A DNA stretch of 64,000 bases from Heligmosomoides polygyrus polygyrus (lineage: Eukaryota; Nematoda; Chromadorea; Rhabditida; Heligmosomidae): assembly GCA_947396885.1 (NCBI GenBank), contig OX377205.1:68048969-68112968 (forward strand), given 5' to 3'. Position 1 is the stretch's first letter. Every line of letters begins with the position of its first letter. The notes below the pieces were generated by a model. That model did not search any database, was not told where the DNA came from, and worked only from the letters and a program-made list of their open reading frames with translations. The translations under genes were made by a program, and so were the position numbers. Shown piece after piece: positions 54,259-64,000 of this stretch.

Positions 54259-54610
54259 TCACCTCTCTGAGCGCGAGTTGTCCGTAAAAAACAGAGGTAG
54301 ACGCTCAGCCGCTTCAAATAACGTTTGGTAGACCGGCAATGAGATAGCCATGGAGTGGACCTGGCAGGGTAACATCTGTACCGACAGAACTTTGACTACG
54401 GGGAGACCTTGTTTGCAAGATTCCAATGAACACAGCTGCAGACTATCATAAATATGGACGATGTTGACATAGTGGAAAAGACGGCTGAGTGATACTGGCC
54501 AACAAAGTGCTCCGTTGAATGAGCCGGTGACGCTGGAACGCTCTGTTGGACAGCATTCATATTGGCTTGGAGCACCTCCAACCACTGAGCTCAAACATTT
54601 GGCGGTTTCT
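54259..54610 (-). pseudogene. possible Ulp1-like cysteine protease domain remnant
   Basis: Two minus frames give STEHFVGQYHSAVF and VNIVHIYDSLQLCSLESCKQ, then VQMLPCQVHSMAISLPVYQT. The order H..V, V.IYDSL and LPCQ....IS(CG) resembles the C-terminal Ulp1-like protease domains seen in nematode transposon-type proteins. The expected catalytic Cys (ISCG) reads ISLP, and a frameshift separates the halves, so it would be inactive. Recognition is by pattern only. Confidence 0.35.
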
Positions 54611-57055
54611 GGAGTTTCTTCTTCCGAATATACGGTAGCAGCAAGCGAGGCGATATACATAGTTACATACATGTGTTTGGAAAGAAAGGTAGACGTGTAG
54701 CTGGAAAAAGCGAAACACTGGCGGGTTAAGGAAATTTGAAGACGAAACGGGGAGAAGGAAAACAAGCGCTTAGGAGAGGTAATATGACCTTTCAAAGGTG
54801 TATTACCCTGTCCACTAGACATGAAAAGCACCCGATTCATGACACAATACAGATATCTTCAGCTTCCTTTGTCCAGTGCATCTAGAAACGTGACGGGCGT
54901 GCACCGAGAATATAGCGAAAGGGGGATACTTGCGCTCACAATATCTGGAGATCCAACAGCAGTGCAAACTCTTGTCTCGTTGACCACTGGCGAAACTCCT
55001 CCTGCTTAAGTCGTTCCCGAGACCTGTCGTGAGGCAATCAAGCACTTTCGACTGCGCTTGTAAGAAATGAACACGAGAGCAGCTAGACATCAGCGACATT
55101 GATTTCAGAAGAGAGTCTTCTACAAATCCATAGGTTGACGAACAGCTAAGGCTGTTCAACTTTCCAATCGCAGCAATTCTGAAAAGCTGTTCGGTAAAAA
55201 CTAATGGCTTGCTTCTTCAACGGCCATGGCAGTAAGAAGGGTAGGCACATAAGAAAGAAGGTAACGAAAGAAACAAAACCATCATAAAACATTTCCCAGA
55301 GAGAGCAATCGTGATTCGTATAATGACAGTAAAGAAGCCAAATTTGGAGATTCCCGCCAGAAAGTTGAGAACGAGAAAAAACAAACGCCAATGCGTTGGT
55401 CGCACTCGTTCTGTGGTTTTCTGAGGATGTATCGCGTCGATCATAAAATCAAAAGAAGTGCAGTCTGCAGTGCAGGCAAGGAAATTCGTCGATTACTGAT
55501 CGCAACCTTCTTCTTTTTTCTCGAAACTGGTCGTACTGACGTAGATCCTAGTCTAAACAATAGCTCGGCCTCTTCCTTCAATCACCTCACAGTTCTTTTG
55601 GGAAGAAAAGTAATACAGTAAAGTGAAAAGCAATACAGTGAGGTTCAATTGTGTCCTTCTCTCCTTTCCCCTTTCTACTTGATTTTTAAGAATCGTTTCT
55701 TTGCGTTAACCGACATCGATCACATCCTGTGAAGTTCATAGCGGTCCAGTATTTCATGAATATTCACTTCGGTAGCCATCTCCTAGAAGCTAGCCTCAAG
55801 CATCACACTGTGAAGTGCCGAACTGACAGTGTACGCAAGGCAGTCTATGAAATGCTTTCGACTGCAGTTCATCGGTGGACTGCATACTGCATACTGGAGC
55901 ATAGCGAAAACCATGGGAACATCGGGTACCTGGTCCCAAGCATCAACCCTTGGAGGCGAATCCAAGGATATTCGTTCTGCCCTCACTCACCATGGAGCTA
56001 AAATCAGTCTCCAACCGTGAGGAATCGTCGAGCAATGTGGAGCACGACTGCAAAAAGCCACAAGAGGCCTCCATCTACTACTCACTATTCTTTCGCATAT
56101 CCGCGCCTATTCGCAACCTCGACTGACTTGCAAATGATTATGAGATCTGAGGTTGTACTGGCATTCAGCAAGGGACTTTTATTGCAGTCTATTTAACCTA
56201 AATGAAAAGCGGAAAAAATCACTTGTACGATTGCAAGATCCATAGTTCCGCACCAATCCGAAGCTTCCACTACCGTGAAACGGCCTGAACAACGCCAATC
56301 GGTTCAATTAGAAACAGTAGATGAAGGTTAGACGGAAGTTCGAGGTTGAAACGGGTACCAAGGGCGAGCCAAACGTCTGCTGACCTTGAAACAACTAAAG
56401 TAACGGATGCACCAACTTTGCAACAACGGCAGATTTCCCACTTCCCTGGAGCTACCACTATCTGGTCTCTGCAATGTACAAAGGAACCATGCCGTGCTGC
56501 ACAATATGTTAGAATTAAGGCCAATTAAGGAGGAGCATGCATTTGCATAACCATCTTCCGCCGGAACGGCGATGCTATCATTTACAGTTAACGGAATTTC
56601 TTGGAATGTTCGCGAAACCATTGCGAAGATCAAACAACATTAGCCGTTTCTTTGCAGACGGGTAAGATGGTCATTGAGCCGCCCACGATTGCCGTTTTCT
56701 CATTACAGCGCCAATGGGTCAAACGTTCTCCTCGCGGTGGCGAATACGTGAACTCCCAGTGATACCAACAACACTGAAGTTCCAAGGGAACTCATCGGAA
56801 GCCAACTGAACTTGCCATAATCCTTATATGGTTTACTTTCAGTTTACCAGCAATGCTACAGAAGACAACCTAAGTTTGGATAGTCGAACGACAAAATCCA
56901 TAGGTGATTGGGGCAATTACGGCGCTCCCATCTACTTTTACCAATAAAACTTGCCTTATCCAAATTGTACCGTCTGGTAAGAATGCGCAGCGCTTCCTAC
57001 ATTTTGAAGTAGCAACCAATCGTTAAATACAGTAAGGCCCGTTATCTTTAACCAG
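54611..57055. other. no gene recognised
   Basis: Many short frames on both strands with no readable domain. Confidence 0.4.
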
Positions 57056-57059
57056 GCTG

Positions 57060-57205
57060 GACGTGCGGGCCACCTAAGGCTTGCCGGCTTCGGGTATGGT
57101 GGGCCACGCTAGGAACGTAGCCCAAACCTAGATGGGATTCCTTACTCACCCAGCGTCCGTCGCCGGCTTCGCCTGCAACCAACGCTGGGTAAGGAAGCAT
57201 TCCTA
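57060..57205 (+). repeat. GC-rich repeat related to 44816-44925
   Basis: GCCGGCTTCGGGTATGGTGG and flanking short palindromes are shared. It also contains an internal inverted pair TTACTCACCCAGCGT / ACGCTGGGTAAGG. Surroundings are AT-rich. Confidence 0.5.
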
Positions 57206-60200
57206 GCAACTAAGTCGAACACGTAGAAATGCACGCCTGCTACAGATTGATGCCTTGCTGTATATCACTCACATCCCTGTATAGCACTCAAGAAAATGCC
57301 CACAGCACTCCTGCTTCGTCTGGGGTTGTGTTCACAACCTATTGCAGCTCGTCAAATCTAATCGAACGTCTGACCGTTTCCGTCCAGTCGCCGTACCTTA
57401 TGCCAGGACGTGTGACGATCTTCGGAACAGGTGACTTAGGACAAAGCATTATCCTCCTCCGCATACAGTGCTATGGAAACTGTTCAAAGACTGCAGAAAA
57501 TTGAGACCTAGGTGCAAGACTTGGTTGAAAGCGTAGTCGAACCGAGCGTAGGTCCGACGAACTTCCTTCGCTGACCTGTCCTGGTCCATCGCTAAAAGTT
57601 CGAGGACCTGGGCTGATATAAATAGCTTAGTAACCCAGCGCGCGAAGTTAGTATGCATCAAAGTAAACAATTTCCAAATCAAAAAGAGTGCCTTCTAAAT
57701 TATGACATTTGAGGAGGCCGCTAATTCTGAGGAGACGTACGGGAAGAATTTGTTTTTGAACGGTTGCACTCCGTTTTTTTCCGTCGACCGTCACCAAGTA
57801 CATAGTTGCGTAGGCCAAGTACGTATTCAGTCAGCCTCCATGATGTTGAGCTGTTGTGGAAAGCGATGCGGACCCTAGGCAAGGATGTGTCGCCAAATGT
57901 TGAACTGGTGAATGACTCTGAAGAGGAGTTCCGTAGAGAGAATCAGAAGTCGGAGAACAACAACATGTTTTCCTGAAAAACCTACACTCGTCTCCTTATA
58001 TGACAAGACAGTATTTGAGCGTTTTCGCGCTCAAACTTGTCACAGGTAAGTGGAGTGGAAAGCTATACGGACTCAACGACGCTGGCCTTCATTTACGTAG
58101 GCCTTGTAGTACTTTATAGATTGAGAGACCCATAATCATGACGCGGGATCGATCTCTTCGTGTCCATTCGGCCGTCTTACACATCTTCAGAAACTTCCCC
58201 CGCATACATGAAATATACGTGAAACATTCAACAGTAATCCACTCCTACTGATTGGATTCGACAAATATAGCATGGATCTGCAAAGAGGCACAGTAGGTGA
58301 ATGCAAGCACAGTGTCAATTGGCTTCTGTTGAAGTTTTTTACTCTACTCCTACAGCACCGCCTTATCAACGAAGCGGAACTTTGTCAGAAGTGGCTGGAA
58401 ACGGGGCGTTTCCAAGAGCTATGTATCATCGGTGTCACCCTGTTACGATCGGCTAGTTCGTCAAATTTCCTTGCGAGGCGAGGCCGACAGAAAAGCATGG
58501 GTGATGGAGTGACCAGATATTGCGTGTAAAACTTCGAAGAATGACTTTTCGACAGCATCGGCGTTAAAAATGGAGTAGCCAAATAAATTTCTACAATGGC
58601 CGTAATATTAGATCACAAGAGCAGTAATGCGCTGCAATCGGATTCCTACCAGTTTCTCCATTGACTTTCCCTTTAATGGTACCATCGCTAGGAGAACAGA
58701 ATATTTCCCGCTCCACATGGATGGATGACCACCTTGAGTTTTACCGCTGCGCCTCATTCACTGGATTTTCGCACTTTACTTCAAAAAGACGGATTTGTCT
58801 GATTAAGCCGACCATTGTTCCACCATTTGCGATTTTTTCCCACTGCTCCTTATGAAGCGACGCGCTGAAGGTCTCCTCGAGGATTTGTTCAATAATTAAC
58901 CGATCATGAAACGACGGACGGTAAGACGGCATGGGACAGGTTCCGTTTACCAGCAGATCCACACCAGTCGGATCTCGTCAAAAATCCATAGCTTCAGTAG
59001 CGCTGCCACGTAGTCGCCTAGTACAAAAGATTCGCATTTCACCTGTATATCTTTAAGCTTATCTGCTGCCGTGCAAGATGAAGTTCAACTTACAATTCAC
59101 AAGTTTGACAATTTCGAATTCGATCGAAAATGAAATAGCTTTGTATAGAAATGAAGGCGATTCTTCTACCAAAAAATGGAAGACTGAAAGAGCCAGAAAT
59201 CAAGAAACTACATTTTGGCTGCGCTTTATAGTAACGTTGCGGCACAGTGTTCTGTAATACTCGTCTGATTTAAACTGGGTCATTGTAGTTGCAGACTTTT
59301 CTGGCGAATTCTGAACCACGAACTGTCGATCAAAGCGTTGCTAAGAATGCGATCGAAAATAAAAGAAGAGTACAGGATTAGGTGAGAGCCAGCTGTACCT
59401 GATGATCGCTTAAATTGACGACGTAGGGTAAGGCGTGGGTTATTCGACCCTCAAACACTTTGGTGAAGATGTTGAATTAGTCGTGCAACAGACCGCTGCC
59501 CTGCTTTTTCGCCAACGTGCTATCGTGCCCGCTCGACTACGCATGCTTCAAAAAAGGTTGATTTTCAAGGAGCATGAAACACGTAGAACTCCCTTTGCGA
59601 TACTCTTAATAAAGATAGCAGAAAATCTCGAGAACTTGGTAAAACGGTCATGCATGGGCTCAAGTTTCTCACCAGTTTATATGTGCACTCAGTCTTCCCT
59701 ATCTTCACTATCTGCTTTTAGAATCTCATGTTGTCGTACGAGGAAGGGTAGTGGGAGGAGGTAAAACAAAATTCTGCCCTTAAATGACCAGTCATCGTTT
59801 TGCTCTCCATGCAGGTCTATTGCAGTGCTCGTGGTAATTGAGGGAATTTCGTGCAATTGGAAGTGTGAATTGGCGAAATAGAATGATCCGAGCTGCTCAT
59901 CTGCTTGGCAACAAAATGCGTGCAACAGTAGGTATTGAATCGACATCGACCGGAGGTGTTTGGAGAAAGACTGTCAAAATAGAACCGTCGGCCAGCCCGT
60001 CGCTGCACTGAAGACGTGGAGGGGATCAACTCGTGCTGTTTTCAACAGGTGCAAAACAGGTTCTCCGAATGGCATTCAACTCTCGTTCTAGCTGAGCACA
60101 ATGCAGCAGAAAGGGTGAGCAACATCTACGTTCCGGAGGGTTGAGAGATTGACAAAGGCGAAAGTTATCCGCTGGGAGCGACCCTCTGGTGACAAGAGGG

Positions 60201-60640
60201 AACGTGGCAGCTCTGATAAGCTCTCGTCGGTGACGGCAGTTGTCTCGAAGTAAAGCGGTTAATCGGTTCGCGACACGCCTGCAAACCGGGAAACCTGAAA
60301 CGGCGTGAAGGCCAGAAGGCGACGACGGGCGAGGAGCTGCCTTGCGCATTGTTCACGTCGTGATACGCACGGGTCGTGCCCCAGAGGAGACCGAGTGGTA
60401 GCTGATCATACGCGAACTTCCGCAGGCACCTGCGCGATGACCTCCAGTTGCTTCCTTCCAGAACGGGTGAATACAGTCTGATACGAAGCCAGTCCTAAGA
60501 GATGAAGAGAGCGACGTCCCTGTTTCTCTTAAGACACTTGATCATTTTTCGCAGGCGAACTCGACAGAGTTGAATCTGGTAAAAAAGGAGGAGGCAATCC
60601 AGCGGCTGGCGTCTTGTTGTCCCATAATGAAACTACACAT
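57206..60640. other. no gene recognised
   Basis: Short frames only. A minus frame at 58741-58962 (FHDRLIIEQILEETFSASLH) has protein-like composition but no family I know. A GC-richer patch at 60060-60440 has overlapping frames and may be a repeat. Confidence 0.4.
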
Positions 60641-60649
60641 CCTGAGCGC

Positions 60650-60797
60650 TGATTCATCAACGACTTACAGCAATTTAACAGAGAAAATACATCCGAAATC
60701 CCTGATAGCGTGGCGAAGTGTTTCACCATATCGCTTGATAATCCACGCTATCAGGGCTTTCAGCTGTATTTCCTCTGTTCAATCGTTGATAAATCCA
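60650..60797. repeat. long imperfect inverted repeat (hairpin)
   Basis: Arms of about 60 bases: AACAGAGAAAATACATCCGA through CCCTGATAGCGTGG (to 60713), and the reverse complement of 60742-60797 reading AACAGAGGAAATACAGCTGA through CCCTGATAGCGTGG. Loop about 28 bases. Confidence 0.8.
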
Positions 60798-62410
60798 GCC
60801 CCTAGAGCATCTTCTACGTAGAGGTATTACTAGGTTGTGAGGAAAGTTCTATCAGATTCCTCGTACTCATAATGCAAAGCGGGCAAGCGGTCGTGGTCTC
60901 CCAACTCGTGGCAAAAATTTGAAATACCTGCAAGAATAAGGTCTGCCAAGCTTCTGACTAGTTTTCTTGACTAAATAACCAAAGTGTCCTGATGGGTCGA
61001 TGATCTCCCGAACGATAAAGCGCCTCAGCAAAGCTATCATGTGGGTCGAGTGACTGCTGCAGTAACTTGAACCCTGCCCCTTACAAGAGAACTGTCTGAG
61101 CGGTAGGCTGGAGCGCCAATAACGAATACTGTAAGAAGAATCTCTATCCTCCATGCGCTATGGTTACCAGCAAGCTTACCATGGTGTCGCGAGACAAGGG
61201 AAGACTGGCCTGGAACGCAGAGATAGAAGTGTTGCTTCGCCAACAGGAAGTCAAGGGTTCGGTTCACGCACCATGTCACTCTTTTCCACTTTTGCTCTCC
61301 TATCAAGCTTCCGTAAGTTAACGACACATGCGCGTCTTTTTGGAGTTTCCCTGTTACATGCCCTAATTCCTGAAAGGAACTCGTGTTCGTAGTCAGAACT
61401 CCAAATAACGGTTTGTGAAATCTGCCAAGCTTGATTTTTGATGAAATGAAATGAAAAAATGTATAACAAGCTTGGTAACGGCGATAACAAGAACACTAAC
61501 AGCCTTTGATAATGTTTGGACGGAATTGGCGATCATAACCTTGCCACCCTTACGCGACCACATGCACAATACTCTGAAAGCTGGTAGGGACAACCGCTGG
61601 ACGAACCGCCCCCTTTTTTGCAAAAAATCGCGGGGGACAAACCGACGAACGACGCCAGATTGTCGGCACGATTCTAGACTCTGGCGTAGGAGCTGCGGTC
61701 GTTCCTCGCGTTTCCGGAAGACATATCGGAAGCGTTTCGCGACTACCGCTGGACAATCCGCTCTATGTGACGTCATCAATGCTCGGAGGGACTACCGCTG
61801 GACACATGGCGTCACAATGTATCCTACGAGAAACCTGACTGCACATGCGACACCCTACGGCTATGCCTACGGCTTCCAGCTGGGGGCACGAAATCAATTC
61901 TCGTGAGAGGGTTTTCTTTTTTTGTTCTGTGACTTTACTATATGTATATAGATAATTGTTAATGTCACGTGTCCGTCGTCATGTGAAGGGAGAAGCAAAG
62001 CCAAGGAATCCTTCGACAGGGCGTTGTATGCCTGTAGGTCTTGCTTTGAGCTTAACTATGGGCGATTGCTGGCAAATTTATCACCTCGGCAGCGGGTTAC
62101 CCAAGTTTACGATATTTTAAGATTTTCATATGACCTTTTGAAGGCTTCGTGCTTGCGCTTGACTTTTACTCCAATTTTCCGCCAGCAATGGGTAAGGTGG
62201 AGAGGAGGGAATGACTACTGGAATCGGAGGAGTATTACTGCCATCGGACACTGACACACTGTTCTCTCCTTAAGACGTCCCATTATCGCCGCTCTGCATA
62301 GATTCGCGAGCTCGGAGTCAGTTGGCAGTTGCCTCGTGCTGCTCCACGCTGGCGTATCAGAGTTTTCGTGGACATACGTCTCTTGTTGGTCTTCAAGCGG
62401 TCGGTACCCT
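60798..62410. other. no gene recognised apart from the repeat at 61585-61820
   Basis: Mixed sequence. Frames of 128 codons (61393-61779 minus) and 151 codons (61451-61906 plus) overlap each other and the repeat block. Confidence 0.4.
61585..61820. repeat. GC-rich segment with three copies of ACCGCTGGAC
   Basis: GGGACAACCGCTGGACGA (61589), GACTACCGCTGGACAATCC (61742) and GGGACTACCGCTGGACACA (61788) lie in one 235-base block. It looks like part of an unclassified transposon. Open frames on both strands are not convincing genes. Confidence 0.5.
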
Positions 62411-62412
62411 TT

Positions 62413-64000
62413 CAGCACTATTTATTTTTATTTATTTATTTATTTATTCATGACGTGGAGTAAGGCCACACGTGAAAATACAATGTTAGAATAAAAAAAA
62501 AACACAAACTCAATCGAAAGCAAGTAAATACAATTGAAAGCATTCATTGTACATGTAAAAGCAGCTTCTTGAAACCATGCAAGGGTAGTCGACTTAAGAC
62601 TTCCTCAGTTTGCTCAAAATGTGATTGAACTCCCTTAAATTTCTGTAGGTGAAAAAGTTTGCTCGGCTTCGTGATTTTGCCACCGAAACATAAATTCTAA
62701 GCTTCCCTCTCATGTTTCTTATTAGCCTAGTGCCATAAAAGTTGAGTGGGTTTATAGAAACCCTACCTTTGAGTATTTTAAACATCATGAGGAGGTCAGC
62801 TCTTTTCCTTCTAATGAAAAGGCTAGGTAAACCTAATATTTCAGCTCTCTCAGCACTATTTGGCATCTGATAATAGTTATACCCGTAGCACCTCATATCA
62901 GCTTACGAGTGAAACTATTCTAAACATTTTCTAAAAGAAGAATGTCTTTTTTTCTTCGAAGGATTGAAAACTGCTGTTCCACACTCTAGTATGGCTCTCA
63001 CATATGTCTTATATGCCCGCAGAAAAATTTGAGGATCTCTGCTCTTCAGTGCTCTAAAAAGGTGTTGGGTGCGGTGGTTAGCTTTCTTGACCAATGCTTT
63101 ATAATGCAAATCAAAACTCAGGTCCTTAGATGTTAGAAAGCCAAGATCGTGAACGTTAGCAGTTGTTTCCAAAGTGACACCTCTTAGCTTGTAAGATGGG
63201 GTTTCGACAGTGCGACTAGTTCCTATGACAAAGCATTTAGATTCTAGAGGCAGTTCCCATTTATCAGCCCAGAAATCAATGTAGTTCACTGCTTGAAGAA
63301 AGAATTGAAGATAAATCATCTGCTCTTTCAACTGTTTTATAGATCTTGATATCATCAGCGTACATTTTACAAATAACTCCAAATCATGAAATAGACTCTG
63401 GCAATTCGTGGGTATACAGCAGAAAGAGCAGAGGAAAAGAACTCCCCCTGCGGTACTCCGCTGAAAGCCCTAAAAATCTCGGAAAGCTGCCCATTTACTT
63501 TTACTTGGCAAGTCCTTTCCGAGAGGAACTCACGTATTCAGTTCACTATCATCTGATGGACCCCGATCAATCTTAATTTTAGTAGTAGCTTTGCTAATGG
63601 AACTCTATGGAAAGCTTTCGAGAAGTCGAAATAGATCGCATCTATACGCTTCTTTTCCTCAATAGCTTTCGTCCAGTCATTTAACCCTGTAAGTGTGGCA
63701 GTCTCAATCGATCTTCCCTTCAAAAAGCCAAACTGGTTATCAGAAATGATGTTCTTTTCTTCAAGATGCTTCAAAATGTGTTTGCTAACAACTTTCTTAA
63801 AACCTTTGCAAATACAGATGTTATGCTCACTGGTCTGTAGTTCGTGGGGTTGCTATGAGGGACTTTCCAAAAAGGAAGGGGGCATTTTGGACTTTCTAAA
63901 AACTTTCCAAAAAAGGAGCTTTTGCTTTTTGCTGTTGATGAAGAAATATTTTCTATTTAAGCACGTATTCGAACAATCGGTCATGGATTCTTGCGAAATC
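62413..64000 (-). mobile_element. CR1/jockey-like non-LTR retrotransposon, 3' part, runs off the right edge
   Basis: On the minus strand the element ends in ATGAATAAATAAATAAATAA-type sequence (62413-62450), like the fragment at 19475-19803. It carries RT motifs from the upstream edge (NPTNYRPVSITSVFAKVL, 63850 region) to a C-terminal VAKSRSRANFFTYRNL. Its 5' part lies beyond 64000. Confidence 0.85.
62594..63960 (-). pseudogene. CR1-like reverse transcriptase, frameshifted
   Basis: Blocks in order are NYRPVSITSVFAKVL, EEKNIISDNQFGFLKGRSIE, RIDAIYFDFSKAFHRVPLAK (motif A; AFH where AFD is usual), SGVPQG, KMYADDIKIYKTVERADDL (YADD intact), DFWADKWELPLESKCFVIG, VHDLGFLTSKDLSFDLHYKA, FRALKSRDPQIFLRAYKTYV, RAEILGLPSLFIRRKRADLL and the C-terminal tail. 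At least three frameshifts (near 63880, 63500 and 63330) and one near 62910 break it. Confidence 0.88.

Noticed and set aside
54259..54840. 193-codon minus ORF as a host gene
   Set aside because: Only its C-terminal part resembles a known domain and that part is frameshifted; the N-terminal part reads like non-coding sequence.
61451..61906. 151-codon plus ORF
   Set aside because: It overlaps an open minus frame and a GC-rich repeat block with no domain.

Overview
The window is animal genomic DNA, most likely from a strongylid (hookworm-like) nematode. This is inferred from a Patched-related (PTR) gene of nematode type cut into about 23 short exons with TTTCAG-type acceptors, from RTE, CR1-like, mariner and Harbinger remnants, and from many tRNA-derived SINEs. 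There are no operons, Shine-Dalgarno sites or CRISPR arrays. Most open frames are chance frames; nearly everything outside the PTR gene is repeat-derived or unreadable.

Layout. 1-405: ORF1-like fragment of a non-LTR element (minus). 777-3713: an RTE retroelement (plus) with an intact 5' end, a lost 3' end and a clean SINE insertion bounded by a 12-bp target duplication. Its first 73 bases fold like an HDV-type self-cleaving ribozyme. 3833-5061: a complete but dead mariner with TA duplications. 7.6-9.5 kb: Harbinger remnant. 8.35 kb and 15.7-16.8 kb: minisatellites and poly-G. 17291-17538: a perfect 124-bp by 124-bp palindrome with no spacer. 19.5-19.8 kb: 3' end of a CR1-like element.

21139-39626 (minus) is the one host gene I can rebuild: a 12-pass sterol-sensing-domain protein of the Patched-related family. 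The 23 exons join in frame to about 892 codons. Its introns carry a second RTE copy (22443-25880, same strand as the gene, with its own 5' ribozyme-like sequence), a fragment of another RTE family, and several SINEs.

40.0-46.8 kb is a SINE-dense block with a pair of roughly 740-bp inverted repeats, a SINE inserted in a SINE, and an RTE tail. 50.5-51.8 kb: second dead mariner (plus). 54.3-54.6 kb: possible remnant of a Ulp1-like protease domain. 60.65-60.80 kb: long imperfect hairpin. 62.4-64.0 kb: a CR1/jockey-like reverse transcriptase (minus) running off the right edge.

The most interesting item is the HDV-like ribozyme fold at the exact shared 5' end of both RTE copies, one of them lying in sense orientation inside a host intron.
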